This document shows positions 9,101 through 17,349 of a stretch of DNA of 21,997 bases, piece by piece. Origin of the DNA: Mycoemilia scoparia (Eukaryota; Kickxellomycota; Kickxellomycetes; Kickxellales; Kickxellaceae); contig JANBPU010000262.1 of assembly GCA_027575805.1 (NCBI GenBank), positions 1 through 21,997 on the forward strand, given 5' to 3'. The notes below the pieces were generated by a model. It ran no database searches and was not told the DNA's origin. It was given only the letters and a program-made list of their open reading frames with translations. The position numbers and the translations under genes are program-made. How positions within the stretch are numbered: the first letter of the stretch is position 1; each line of letters begins with the position of its first letter.

Positions 9101-11225
9101 TTATGGTTCAATCGTATTGGATTCTGAAGAATTAGACTCTGATTTTGGTGAATCAGCTAGTATCAAGAGCAACAGCAAACAGTCATTGACAAAATCCGAC
9201 CAAAAATTGTTGATGACAGTACTCACACACCGTCTTACGATGATAGACAGACCAGCATTGGCTCAACCATACGCAATGAATTACATAACCAGGGTTCCTC
9301 CGCCGCTGTTTTCTGAACTCATTGGGCATTGGGTCAGTGTGTTGCCATCCAGCCAAATAAAGTCCGTAATAGCCGAGCTACTGTCAACTACAAAGAAAGT
9401 CACAATTTCTAAAGCTTTGTTGAGACATGTGGCTAATGCATTTTCGTGTGACACGGCGGTTGGAATTTTGGAGTCAGTCTGGAAACCTGATGTAACACAT
9501 GGGGATATTTTGATGACTATTGTTGAGACAGCTCGTAATTTAGTACTTCGGCATCCTGGATCTGTTGTTGATGTTGTTATTGGTGATGAAAGTAGTAGCA
9601 ACAGTAGCAGTAGATTGTGGAAATTGATTCAGAGTATTTTTGAGTTTGTTGAAAACAATAGTTACGTTGATGGCGACGATGATTTGACCAAATTGAAAAG
9701 ACAAAAGGTCGAGACTGTGCTGTTCCAGGCTACTCCTGAAGTGTTCCCTTATAGCTTGAGAACTACTTATGCGGCCAATTTGGTCAAGGTTTGGAAAACT
9801 CAAAAGATTGGTAGCCAGACTTTTAGCAAATATCATGAACAGATTAGTCTAGGATGGCAAGTTTATGTTCCTATCGAGTATTTCGATTATTTAGAGGAGA
9901 TAATAACCACCACCCCCACCACTTCTAAAGATAGTAGTAGCAATAATGAGGGTGAAGAGAAACTCGATGAACCTTTGGGGCTTGCTGATGTCAAAATGGC
10001 AATAAATGCTTTAGTCAATATCACATGCATGCCTCCACCAAAAGCTCCCTCTAAATCCACAGGAAAGAATGATCAGAGTGTTGTTGTTGTTGGGAATGAC
10101 CAAAGAGCATTTGTGTATCTTGAAAGAATAGTACAAAGGATTATTGGGGATCTTATTAAAACAAAGAGCCATCGCAATGGTAATGATGGCAGTGCAAACA
10201 AGAAACCACGGCTATCAAGAGTAGGATCATCATCGCTGTCGCCAAAGTTATCAAACGTAATTGCTGATATAAAGAAAACCAAAGCATTGCTCAAAAGGCT
10301 GGAGATTCTTAGCAATATCGTAACTAATGGACATTTCAATACCCAGATTAATACAGCGACTAGAGCCAGAATGGTTAAAATATCGGAAATATTGGTGTAC
10401 AAGTTACAGCCCTTGTCATTTTTCTCAAGACCACAACCTCAACAACATAAATTGATATTACAACTTCCTCAAGATTGCGGTCTTCGCCGTCGTTCTAACC
10501 GTGATGATGGTGGCGATATTCTTAAAGAAGAGGTGGAGAAGGAGGATGAGGAGGAGAGAGAAATGCAGTTGGATATTGGGCTGATTGATATTGATTTAGT
10601 CTGGCCAATTTATATGCACCATAGTTTGATGCTAGCCAAATGGAAGAAGGATATCAAAGAAACTTCTGGGCTTGTTAAATCGATCTGTTTGAATATTTAC
10701 AGAATGAGCGTCAACAGCAATAGTTTGTTATTTTTGTCAAATTCGAGTTCCAAGAGAAATGATGCCGAAGAAGGAGGAGAAACTGGAAAGTCTGGAATTG
10801 CTAGTGGGCCGAATTCTGTGTTTGCTAATCAGTGCTTGGACAAATTGAAGGCGATTCTGTGTCGATTCATTGTTCACAGCAGCAGAAATAATACCACCAC
10901 TAATGTTGATGCCAATGGGGATATAAATGTACTTGAAAATGTGGTGTTTGATATATCGAATGATCAGGATTTAATAATAAAATTCATTTCAGCTATTTTG
11001 GGTCGCGATCGTATGGTGGGCGATGGTGGTGACCAAGATGTTGGCGATGCTGACGCTGTCAATTGGGTGGTTGCTGAGGTGGTTGTATGGATTGTCGATC
11101 AGTTTAGAAAGGATGAGTTCCAGAGATCGCCAAAGTTGGTCGAGATTATTGAGGAACTGTATATTCAGTTTGCTGATTCTGATATAGGAATTGAGCAAAA
11201 GTTGATTGATTTGGTTCCACTCTAG
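6183..11225 (+). CDS. Uncharacterised 1680-residue helical (HEAT/ARM-like) protein, intronless
   Basis: The start is the ATG at 6183 in a strong context (ATACCATGG); the open frame extends a little upstream only through a non-ATG codon. I do not recognise the family. The sequence is almost wholly helix-forming, with repeated leucine-rich amphipathic segments such as YLATHALKSSYLSIRMMAAKS, YSFSIIQLLLPVCSSDLI, RAQRLFVDSLNMISRSEFA and FVDLIADVAPLALEAI, as in an alpha-solenoid scaffold. No catalytic motif, signal peptide or membrane span was seen. Disordered or charged inserts break it up: an Asp/Asn run at 57-78, a Ser/Asn/Lys block at about 702-718, a Ser/basic segment (KKPRLSR) near 1340, and a Glu-rich stretch near 1445-1460. 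It is single-exon over 5 kb, while two other genes in the window are spliced. A role as a scaffold or transport/nuclear factor is possible but only a guess. Confidence 0.85.
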   Translation: MDALIETLNTKCGGVRAVNKYLHEFVRNCNGSLQVEQILQEFSIAHRNALTTQKTNTDINDDNDNGNADNGDNNDDNDVVPEDLVSKAYKQEYIATRLASISGNVQYLATHALKSSYLSIRMMAAKSPNLFSRVIRNSIPAEKNDAAAASVDRVKGNVVIDLDYNTSTDDDDDGELWNSLFDISNNGGLQSQKVVIAGLNNLRTTMIQVLSSSHSGITAANDNNATIRSICCRDTREVVVVADRVYKTLKPVYSFSIIQLLLPVCSSDLIRAEINQHVTMVSPRIWYLLAARSCSDIVMEFFESQVSTKLLQLSQISVSEIAMSIVKQFGRNTIHELSIKEAREFLDVLYKYPQLNLRDQLLGWRHMFRASFEKALQVLSRDSGGCWHRSSELGVIGVFKYMTREQQTRIIKQEWLNERDFKLVCQLLKTITPLPGKAGGEVGNRYEIVRSIIQIDEQFCKGQVGDYELYAKIVATIAVTEQDRQTLLDDMRRFIKDNYETCGNLTPAQGVIFSMIDKPEVAETKIKQAMQLEKDPETRGSYMFALLLNSVSINRDLGRFKSLLTWVAASPRFENIQVSERHAHCQIFDHIPGWMFGDLDVVESVGRVVDNMLAARDGVNSGFTYEMDRTLLRIMCRVAESQKKDCYSNIEIVVDTLIGYLFKIVKRKGHFSLFGHTDISRKAAKLITERVDKYIEKEYVTESNKSSNSNNKKKKISEEEIKMPIKIGMSLSLEFGVRVESAIKLVHKYVSKLGDQDLDNRVIWDKWYSDVESYTKILISKDKDNSNKRQMSLVDIIQNQNNQEPKFVRTVAVKLAYNKRRVTPNFRLSDLPTIEVADTGAVFESSQVKNGLIGDYLRAVQHWRGGNIKERAQRLFVDSLNMISRSEFALASDEAKREFLNISKAIILPGPFTSDIVQKIRTIKALCKLHTIDPQVFVDLIADVAPLALEAINNDKEEVIEQPENNDNNRYEDYGSIVLDSEELDSDFGESASIKSNSKQSLTKSDQKLLMTVLTHRLTMIDRPALAQPYAMNYITRVPPPLFSELIGHWVSVLPSSQIKSVIAELLSTTKKVTISKALLRHVANAFSCDTAVGILESVWKPDVTHGDILMTIVETARNLVLRHPGSVVDVVIGDESSSNSSSRLWKLIQSIFEFVENNSYVDGDDDLTKLKRQKVETVLFQATPEVFPYSLRTTYAANLVKVWKTQKIGSQTFSKYHEQISLGWQVYVPIEYFDYLEEIITTTPTTSKDSSSNNEGEEKLDEPLGLADVKMAINALVNITCMPPPKAPSKSTGKNDQSVVVVGNDQRAFVYLERIVQRIIGDLIKTKSHRNGNDGSANKKPRLSRVGSSSLSPKLSNVIADIKKTKALLKRLEILSNIVTNGHFNTQINTATRARMVKISEILVYKLQPLSFFSRPQPQQHKLILQLPQDCGLRRRSNRDDGGDILKEEVEKEDEEEREMQLDIGLIDIDLVWPIYMHHSLMLAKWKKDIKETSGLVKSICLNIYRMSVNSNSLLFLSNSSSKRNDAEEGGETGKSGIASGPNSVFANQCLDKLKAILCRFIVHSSRNNTTTNVDANGDINVLENVVFDISNDQDLIIKFISAILGRDRMVGDGGDQDVGDADAVNWVVAEVVVWIVDQFRKDEFQRSPKLVEIIEELYIQFADSDIGIEQKLIDLVPL

Positions 11226-11303
11226 AATTTCTTACATTTATCTACGGTATATATTTATGTATGTGCCAAGGCTATTGTCAGTTAGTTTACCAGAAGAGGG
11301 TTT

Positions 11304-11309
11304 AATAAA
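11304..11309 (+). terminator. Poly(A) signal of the 1680-residue gene
   Basis: AATAAA lies about 80 bases after the TAG at 11223-11225. Confidence 0.55.
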
Positions 11310-11370
11310 CAAACATGTTAAAGTAATTTATTTTGATTTAACACTATTAAGGATTTACTTTAAAGTGCCT

Positions 11371-11392
11371 CCCCCCCCCCCCACACACACAC
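11371..11392 (+). repeat. C12 homopolymer followed by an AC microsatellite
   Basis: Twelve consecutive C (11371-11382) run straight into alternating AC, ending 15 bases before the family-1 element at 11407. Length errors are likely in such tracts. Confidence 0.85.
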
Positions 11393-11406
11393 ATGCATGT
11401 GCACAC

Positions 11407-11529
11407 TATATGGGTAATAATCTTTGAAGGGTAAATTTTGGTGACCAATGATTATAGGTGTAATCAGAGCTAAATGGGTGTCCAGTTTTACTAGTGAACT
11501 TTCACCCTTCAAAAATTATTGCCCATATA
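11407..11529. repeat. MITE-like element, family 1, best-preserved copy (123 bp)
   Basis: The terminal inverted repeats are 26 bases, at 11407-11432 and 11504-11529. Both begin TATATGGG(T/C)AATAAT and end TTTGAAGGGT, with two mismatches. The outermost TA on each side could be a duplicated TA target, as for Tc1/mariner-type insertions; that reading is inferred. The interior has no ORF. Interior blocks (AATCAGAGCTAAATGGGTGT, CAGTTTTACTAGTGAACTTT) recur at 12592-12667, and the left half recurs at 19030-19100. Confidence 0.75.
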
Positions 11530-11813
11530 ATAACTTTGATGAATGTTTAAACTTGGATAAAGTGTAATATTATAAAAAAAGTACGTACATTATTTGGATA
11601 TTGTTGAAAGATTATAAAGCAAAGTATAATAATAATAATTAAATCGAAACACTACTCATATTAGTGATGGTGGCGGTGGTGCTATTATATGGCCAAGTTT
11701 CGCAACTGATAAGCTACACAATAGCTGTGAGTGTGCCCCAGAAATATATACTATAATTTAGATAAATAACAGTTTTTAATGATGGCAAAAGTTCTAATGT
11801 ATGTAAAGATACA

Positions 11814-11814
<1 letters not shown>

Positions 11815-11859
<45 letters not shown>
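11815..11859 (+). repeat. ATT microsatellite, 15 units
   Basis: This is an uninterrupted ATT run of 45 bases in the gene-poor region, likely to be length-polymorphic. Confidence 0.9.
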
Positions 11860-12591
11860 GTTTCTTCTGTTTGTATGTATATATGTGCTTTTATTATAGT
11901 TTTTTCGGGGGGCCTTTTATGCCTAATAACTTGAGAAATAGAGCCATATTTATAAGCTCTAAACTATAAAATTGAAGCTGAAATGTAATGCATGTTGGAA
12001 CATAATCAGGTTTCTTTTTGTTTGTAAAGTTGTCACAACAAGTCATACAACAAGACATTACCAAAAGAATGATGAGAATTGATGAAAAACCGGTCTTTGA
12101 CCAAACAAAGAAAAGAAGGTATTGATAACTAATCTTTGATCTTTTTTTGTGGATGTGTGCAAGATAATATCTTGGTAATAAGAGTGAGTGAGTGAGAGAA
12201 AGAGATAATGAGAAAGGAATAGAAATCAATCATTTTGAAGGAAAAAAGGAGTGGTCTTTGTCGACTTTTGTTTTTACAAAAGATTAGAAGTCTATCAATC
12301 TACTTTATAGTTGCACACGTTGTGGTGGCTTGGATAGACTTTTTAGTTGACAAACAGAAAATCAATGAAATCCCTTATATTTGTATGTTGGTGTTGTTGG
12401 CGATAACGATAAGTTGGGATGAGAGAGGTGAGCTAGATTTTGAACCTTGGGTTGTTTAAAACCTTGGTATATAGTTTATCGTTAAATTGATATTGAGTGA
12501 CTAGAATAGATGTCCGAGAGAGACTGAGAGTAAATGAGATAGTGAGAGATGGGGTGTGTGGTAATTCATTAAATAATGTAGGCTTAAAATC

Positions 12592-12667
12592 TATATGGGC
12601 AATCACAGCCAAATGGCTGTCCAGTTTTACTAGTGAACTTTCACCCTTCAAAATTTATTACTCATAT
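12592..12667. repeat. MITE-like element, family 1, internally deleted copy (76 bp)
   Basis: It matches the copy at 11407-11529 from the TATATGGG left end to AAT, then skips about 50 bases and resumes at the second AAT (AATCACAGCCAAATGGCTGT). It then follows through CAGTTTTACTAGTGAACTTT to CACCCTTCAAAA and an ACTCATAT end. The deletion falls exactly between two AAT triplets of the fuller copy, which suggests slippage or end-joining at microhomology. Confidence 0.65.
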
Positions 12668-14394
12668 GGGCAATGATAAATTCAATAGAAAAGTTCAATA
12701 TATTCATGGGTATTTTAATATAGTTCGTAATTGGGATGAGTTGTAGTGAGTATACTTTTGAACCTTCAAAATGAGAGTTTGCTGAGGGCAGCTAAAAGTT
12801 GTCATTGGCTGAATAATGATATTTATATGAGGAATTGCTAGAGTTTGATCTTTGACTTTACTTACAAGTGCGATTCACTCAGCTACGACAAACCAATTCC
12901 ACAATTATAATCATCCAAGATATATGATGGATATACATACAGAGTTAGATTGGTAGTAAAGTAATCCACTGGTTATTATTATTAATGGACTAAGAGAATC
13001 TGTTCTTTAAGTTATATGCATCTCTCAACAGAGTTAGATTTGGGCATACTTTTAAAGAAAGCATTTTGTGTGTAGTTGATAGTGATGGATGTTCTTTGAC
13101 ACAAAAAAGAAGAAGGATAGTGGTGGCCAAGATGTGTGTCACTAAAACCTCTACCGGGCTACTCAATACTACAAGTACCTTCAAAGTATGAGCCTATAAT
13201 TATCAGCCACAACCATACAAATGCATATGCACATCTTAGAGGAACAGAGAGAGAGAATATGTATGCATGTGTACCAAAGTAACGCACGTAATATCAATAA
13301 ATTTCCAAAAGAGACTGCATGATGAATGATAGAATAAATTGATTCTATTTTCTAAACCATTGTGCAAAGACATTTCTAATAATACATCGCGGCGCTAGTA
13401 TTGTTATTCGACTTTATGGATTATACAGAGTTTCAAGTAAAAGAAATGATAATTGATTAGGCGCATTAAACTACTATTATTTTAATGTGTGGCAAATAAA
13501 TCAAAACGACAAGCGCTTGAATTTATATAGTTTCTTTTGTATGAAGACAATTAAAAGAGGTACATAATCTTTGCATCCGCTCGCACCAAGTAGTGGTCTT
13601 AGTGGTTGTGGGAGGAATATTAGTTAAAGTAGTGGTGATAAAGGATATGCGAAACTACAAAGAATTTGATAGAACTGATACCAACGACGCAAGAAACATC
13701 GAAAAATAAATAAAAGGAACCTTGTAGTACTGGTGGGAGTAGATTGATTGACATTGTAAGGTTTTGTGAATTAGTTAGAGTTTGCCCATTAGGTTCTTTA
13801 AGGGATCATCACAAAGAGTCGTTTTGTTTTTAAGCTGTGCGAGGGGCTGTAAGACTGATGAAAGGAACAGCATTTCTTATTACTACCACTATGTTGTTCT
13901 ATGCACGAGTGAGAGAGAGAGGAACAAAGAGCGTGACCAAGTTCTTTATAAAGCTCTTTGTTATACATTGATATCTTGGTGTCTCCTTTCAAGTTTTGGC
14001 TAGAAGGAACTGGAGACGTCTCTTTAATGACAGTAGTAGCCGTAGTAGTAGGGTATTAACACCCACGCAGCATTGTAGTATCATTGCTAATCTAAATCCA
14101 TGCTGGTGACCAGAGATTATATGGAGAAAAGGGTCAAAGAAAGAGATTTGTGAAAACTAAATAGATTTTTGGGTAGCTCGTTTGTTAATTTTTACACGCT
14201 TCTTTCTATACACTTTGTCAGGCTGTTTTTGCCTTTGAGATCTCGGATACTTTGGCTTAGTATTAGGTGACAACCAAACCACATTTTTGTATCATCATCA
14301 TTATAATTAAAATATAGTATAGTAAAAGAAACTGTATTCTAATGCGAAATCCCTCACTTTCTCTCTGCCAAGGGAATACCTTTTCCTGTGAGGT

Positions 14395-14402
14395 TATAAA
14401 AG
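14395..14402 (+). promoter_or_regulatory. TATA box of the Clp-N-like gene
   Basis: TATAAAAG is followed by an unusually GC-rich stretch (CCCAGCCGCCAGCACTACAC) in AT-rich surroundings. It lies 375 bases upstream of the ATG at 14770. The intervening leader has no ATG from 14403 to 14769, so a transcript starting here would initiate at 14770. Confidence 0.5.
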
Positions 14403-14539
14403 CCCAGCCGCCAGCACTACACCACAGCTCCGGGAATTTGTTTCTATTGCTCTGTCTAATTTGGGTTTTTGGTTTATCCTCCAATACTTTATTTTTTAAT
14501 TGTTTGTGTGGTGGTAGACATTTTTCATTTAGCATACTA

Positions 14540-14540
<1 letters not shown>

Positions 14541-14566
<26 letters not shown>
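14541..14566 (+). repeat. CT microsatellite in the leader of the Clp-N-like gene
   Basis: Thirteen CT units lie in the pyrimidine-rich leader. A second simple tract of ACATAC/CACA type (about 14711-14757) runs nearly to the start codon. A smaller CT tract also precedes glutathione reductase (about 19555-19575), so CT-rich leaders may be typical of this genome. Confidence 0.8.
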
Positions 14567-14570
<4 letters not shown>

Positions 14571-14769
14571 CTACTCATATTTTGATATTATTATTATTAT
14601 CTTGGACTTTTTGTGACTCTTTAAATTTCAGTCACTCTACAACAAAAACCACACATCTCTTGTTTTCTCTTAACTATATACACACACTCTCTCTGTCTCC
14701 TTTCTCTTTCAAAACACGCACGCACATACATACACATACACATACACATACACACATATATAAAACAAG

Positions 14770-15609
14770 ATGAGCTCAGTTCCCGCTTTTTTTGACCAAT
14801 ACCCAATTTCCGAACTCTCCACATCCGACAGCTGGGGTCTGTTAGTCGCCAGTGTCCGCCTGGCCACCAAGCGCAACCACATATTCGTAACCCCCATCCA
14901 CCTGTTCTTGACATTCTGGTCCATGCATGAATCCGAGGCCCGCCTATTCCTGCTTGACCAAGACCTTGACCCTGATGTCATAATCTTTGGGCTCGAAGAA
15001 CTTCTCCAGGAGCTCCCCACCACATCAACCATTGACACGTCTTCAATGCAGGAAACCTTCAAACCCCGGACACAACAACAACAGCAGCATGTCTCTTCAA
15101 CAACAAAAGCATCGCGGAGGTCGTCACCGCCGCTTCAAGTTTCGCTGGGAAATTGTGGAATCCAAGCCAATGCGCTATACAATACTAGTAATGGCATTTA
15201 TAAACGCCCAGTATCGTCGCCTTCATCTTTGTATCGCCAATATCTTAAACAAAAACATAATCATGAGGTTGAGTCGCTTCTTCAGGAGTTGACTTGTATT
15301 GCTGCTCAACAACAACATCAGCAGGATGATGATGAGGGGAATTCTGGCTCTAATGTATCAACTAGGAGTTCGACTATGGCACCACCACCACTACTGCCAC
15401 CTCAGTTGAGCGAATCAATGAACTGGTTTGTTCATCAACTCCAAATCCTTGCCGACTCAGACTATAAATCCAAAGATTATACCGACTTTTGGAATCAGGC
15501 CATAATGGATCCAACACTTAATATGATGGATGTGGATTTACAAGACTTGTTGGTAACTGCTCGTTTGGCTTTTACTGATGAAGAAGAAGATCAGCTACTT
15601 GTTTGCTGA
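14770..15609 (+). CDS. Protein with a lone Clp-N-like domain, 279 residues
   Basis: The ATG at 14770 is the first after a TATA box and the stop is TGA at 15607-15609. Residues 22-81 follow the Clp repeat pattern of ClpB/Hsp104 N-terminal domains: a helix VASVRLA, then H37, V40-x-P42-I-H44-L (compare QPIHIL in Hsp104), then a helix with LLDQDLDPDVIIFGLEELL. In that family the domain captures substrate ahead of AAA+ modules. Here no AAA+ domain, Walker motif or second clear Clp repeat follows. The remainder is Gln/Ser-rich and probably disordered (90-215), with helical segments at about 154-180 and 215-275 and an acidic end. An adaptor or decoy role is conceivable but unproven. It is convergent with the Mis12-like gene. 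The domain call is by eye and could be wrong; the gene itself is likely real. Confidence 0.72.
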   Translation: MSSVPAFFDQYPISELSTSDSWGLLVASVRLATKRNHIFVTPIHLFLTFWSMHESEARLFLLDQDLDPDVIIFGLEELLQELPTTSTIDTSSMQETFKPRTQQQQQHVSSTTKASRRSSPPLQVSLGNCGIQANALYNTSNGIYKRPVSSPSSLYRQYLKQKHNHEVESLLQELTCIAAQQQHQQDDDEGNSGSNVSTRSSTMAPPPLLPPQLSESMNWFVHQLQILADSDYKSKDYTDFWNQAIMDPTLNMMDVDLQDLLVTARLAFTDEEEDQLLVC

Positions 15610-16209
15610 AATTTGTTTATGTGTCTTGTCTATATTATTATTATTATTGACAATAACACCAAAAAAACGTGGCCCTTCTATTTCTTCTTCTCCATCATCA
15701 TCTCATCCTATTCTACTTTTTCTCGCACTCGTTCTTTAGCCATTTCTTTATATATATACATACACGCGCGCGCATACTCATGTTTTGTAAAATCATCCCC
15801 CTTTGCATTTTTACTTTCCTATTTATTATATATATATACTCAATTTTCATGATCAGTATTGATTTTATTATATATTTATTATATCATATCACTCTCTCTT
15901 ATTTATTATTAATGTCTATTTGTTTTGTTTTATTGTTTTTTTTGGTTTATAGTTCATTTTTATAACAAAAATGATTAAAAGTTTAAAAATTAATCTTATT
16001 TTCATCAAATGCTAATAATAGTCAGTTGATTTATTTATGTGTATGCTGCTTGTGATTTTTTGGCTTGTTATTATTAAAAGTAGTGATAATGAAGGAAGAA
16101 AATAAAATCATACAAATTGAATTGGAAAAATAATGTATTTATATTATAATTATAGAGGACTACCAGAAACACTTTTATTATAGTTATTATTATCATTGGT
16201 GCTTTCCAA
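15610..16209. other. Convergent spacer, T-rich, no gene
   Basis: This separates the plus-strand Clp-N-like gene from the minus-strand Mis12-like gene. It is T-rich with TA/CG dinucleotide runs (about 15751-15774) and must hold both 3' ends. The open frames here are low-complexity Phe/Ile/Tyr strings and are not credible. Confidence 0.6.
16174..16179 (-). terminator. Poly(A) signal of the Mis12-like gene
   Basis: AATAAA on the minus strand, about 31 bases past the stop at 16210-16212. Confidence 0.55.
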
Positions 16210-17349
16210 TTATGAAGGTGGAGATTCTGGTTGTGACTGCTGCTGCTGCTCGAGTCGTTCAATAGCTAAACTACTAATTCTTTGTAAATACAATTGTCTA
16301 GATGTTGGGTTGGTAAGTGCATTGACAAGTTTTTGTTGTTGGGATTTTGATTTGATTGTGGTTTCTAGCTCAATTGCTTTGTCGATTTGGGTACGTAGTT
16401 GACTCAGCTTATTGACCAAATCATGGGATGAAGATGATACATTTGAGTAATCGTCCTCTCTATTGTTGCCAAGCGATGGCGGGGAAGAGGATGGGGTGAT
16501 GGTGGAGTTTAGGGTTTGCATGATAGGCTCCATCTGTTTACGAATATTTATAAGTATATTGTTGCGTTTAGTAATCCATTCTGAATGTTTTTTTAGTTGC
16601 TTTTTTAATAGTCTTTGGGTTAATAGTTTGTGTCGAAGAGTTTCGAGTTGTTTATCGTAGTCTGGGAGATCAGATGGAGATGGTTCTATGTCCATGTTGC
16701 CCTCGTCATTCTTATTATCATTGCTATTATTATGGGCATTACCTTGTTGTGACGATGGCTTGTGAGGACTGGAAATTTGCTTAATATCTTCAAAGCTCGC
16801 GTGATGTGGCAACAAGAAATATTGCTCCAGGCCTTTGGGTATATTGAAAAAATTCCTTAGCACGTATAGTTCGAATTTATCAAAGTTCTTGTCAACGTTA
16901 TGTTCAAGCAGGGTTTCGATTTGATGGATGGATTCGTTGGTTGACTCTCCAGCGCCTTGTTCAGCTTCAACGAATTTTGTTAACGCGTCCGTTGCTCGAT
17001 AAATAGCTTCGTTCGCGGCATTGATTATTTCGTCGATAAACGAGATTGGCAAATACCCAAAATGTTCAATTATTAGTTGTCTGGTTAGTGTGCTTGGTGG
17101 ATATTCTATTCGATACATTGGACTCTTCCTTGGCGATTGAATTTCACCGTTTCCACCAGTGGTAGAAGAAAAGGCTTTGGTTTTTGATGATGATATGGGA
17201 GTAAAGTATGGTGGTGGGTCATTACTAGTATTTATATTTTCAGTAGTGGCTGTTGTTGTGGTTCTTGGTGTTAAAAAGGCTGTTGGTTCCTGCTGCAATT
17301 GAGGTGAATTTGAAATGAAGGCATTGGCCTCGTTTTCATTTGATTCCAT
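16210..17349 (-). CDS. Mis12/Mtw1-like kinetochore protein, 379 residues
   Basis: The ATG at 17349 lies in a good context (AACACAATGG). Residues 90-187 carry the hallmark fungal Mis12 head: EHFGYLPISFIDEIINAANE (95-114), then IHQIETLLEH (141-150) and VDKNFDKFELYVLRNFF (152-168), then LLPHH. The middle and C-terminal parts (about 232-280 and 305-366) are charged and helical, as expected for the coiled-coil stalk. Mis12/Mtw1 with Nnf1, Dsn1 and Nsl1 forms the MIND complex, which links centromeric chromatin to Ndc80 and microtubules. It is longer than yeast Mtw1 (about 290) and human MIS12 (about 205), mainly because of an 88-residue N-terminal extension rich in Ser/Thr/Pro with SP and TP sites, and Asn/Ser/Gln-rich linkers. 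No intron is needed. It diverges from PBDC1 across a 591-base spacer. Confidence 0.87.
   Translation of the reverse strand: MESNENEANAFISNSPQLQQEPTAFLTPRTTTTATTENINTSNDPPPYFTPISSSKTKAFSSTTGGNGEIQSPRKSPMYRIEYPPSTLTRQLIIEHFGYLPISFIDEIINAANEAIYRATDALTKFVEAEQGAGESTNESIHQIETLLEHNVDKNFDKFELYVLRNFFNIPKGLEQYFLLPHHASFEDIKQISSPHKPSSQQGNAHNNSNDNKNDEGNMDIEPSPSDLPDYDKQLETLRHKLLTQRLLKKQLKKHSEWITKRNNILINIRKQMEPIMQTLNSTITPSSSPPSLGNNREDDYSNVSSSSHDLVNKLSQLRTQIDKAIELETTIKSKSQQQKLVNALTNPTSRQLYLQRISSLAIERLEQQQQSQPESPPS

Larger units (their letters stand above)
11310..14390. other. 3.1-kb gene-poor region
   Basis: I found no supported gene. Open frames here are short and most begin at non-ATG codons. They are T- or A-rich and give meaningless hydrophobic or Ser/Leu strings. 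The region holds a poly-C/CA tract, two family-1 inverted-repeat elements, a 15-unit ATT microsatellite and several GA-rich tracts on the plus strand (about 12182-12215, 12511-12550, 13905-13932). On the minus strand those tracts are CT-rich, like the leaders of the plus-strand genes at 14770 and 19697. Unannotated minus-strand transcription or a multi-intron gene therefore cannot be excluded. Confidence 0.45.

Noticed and set aside
11894..12229. 111-codon minus-strand open frame in the gene-poor region
   Set aside because: It is low-complexity Ser/Leu and hydrophobic stretches from CT-rich DNA. There is no recognisable domain and no paired promoter and poly(A) signals.
12235..12459. Plus-strand open frame with a hydrophobic, membrane-like translation
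   Set aside because: It starts at TTG, is T-rich, and has no homology that I recognise. Hydrophobicity is expected by chance from T-rich sequence.
13912..13954. Hairpin CAAAGAGC...GCTCTTTG around a TATAAA-like sequence
   Set aside because: An 8-base stem in 3 kb of low-complexity DNA is unremarkable, and no transcript or RNA family could be linked to it.
14100..14125. GGTGACCAGAGATTATA, similar to part of the family-1 interior
   Set aside because: The match covers only about 17 bases and no terminal repeats or further blocks surround it.
14342..14773. 143-codon plus-strand open frame ending just over the start of the Clp-N-like gene
   Set aside because: Its ATG lies upstream of the TATA box. 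The translation is Ser/Leu and Thr/His repeats made by CT and CA microsatellites.
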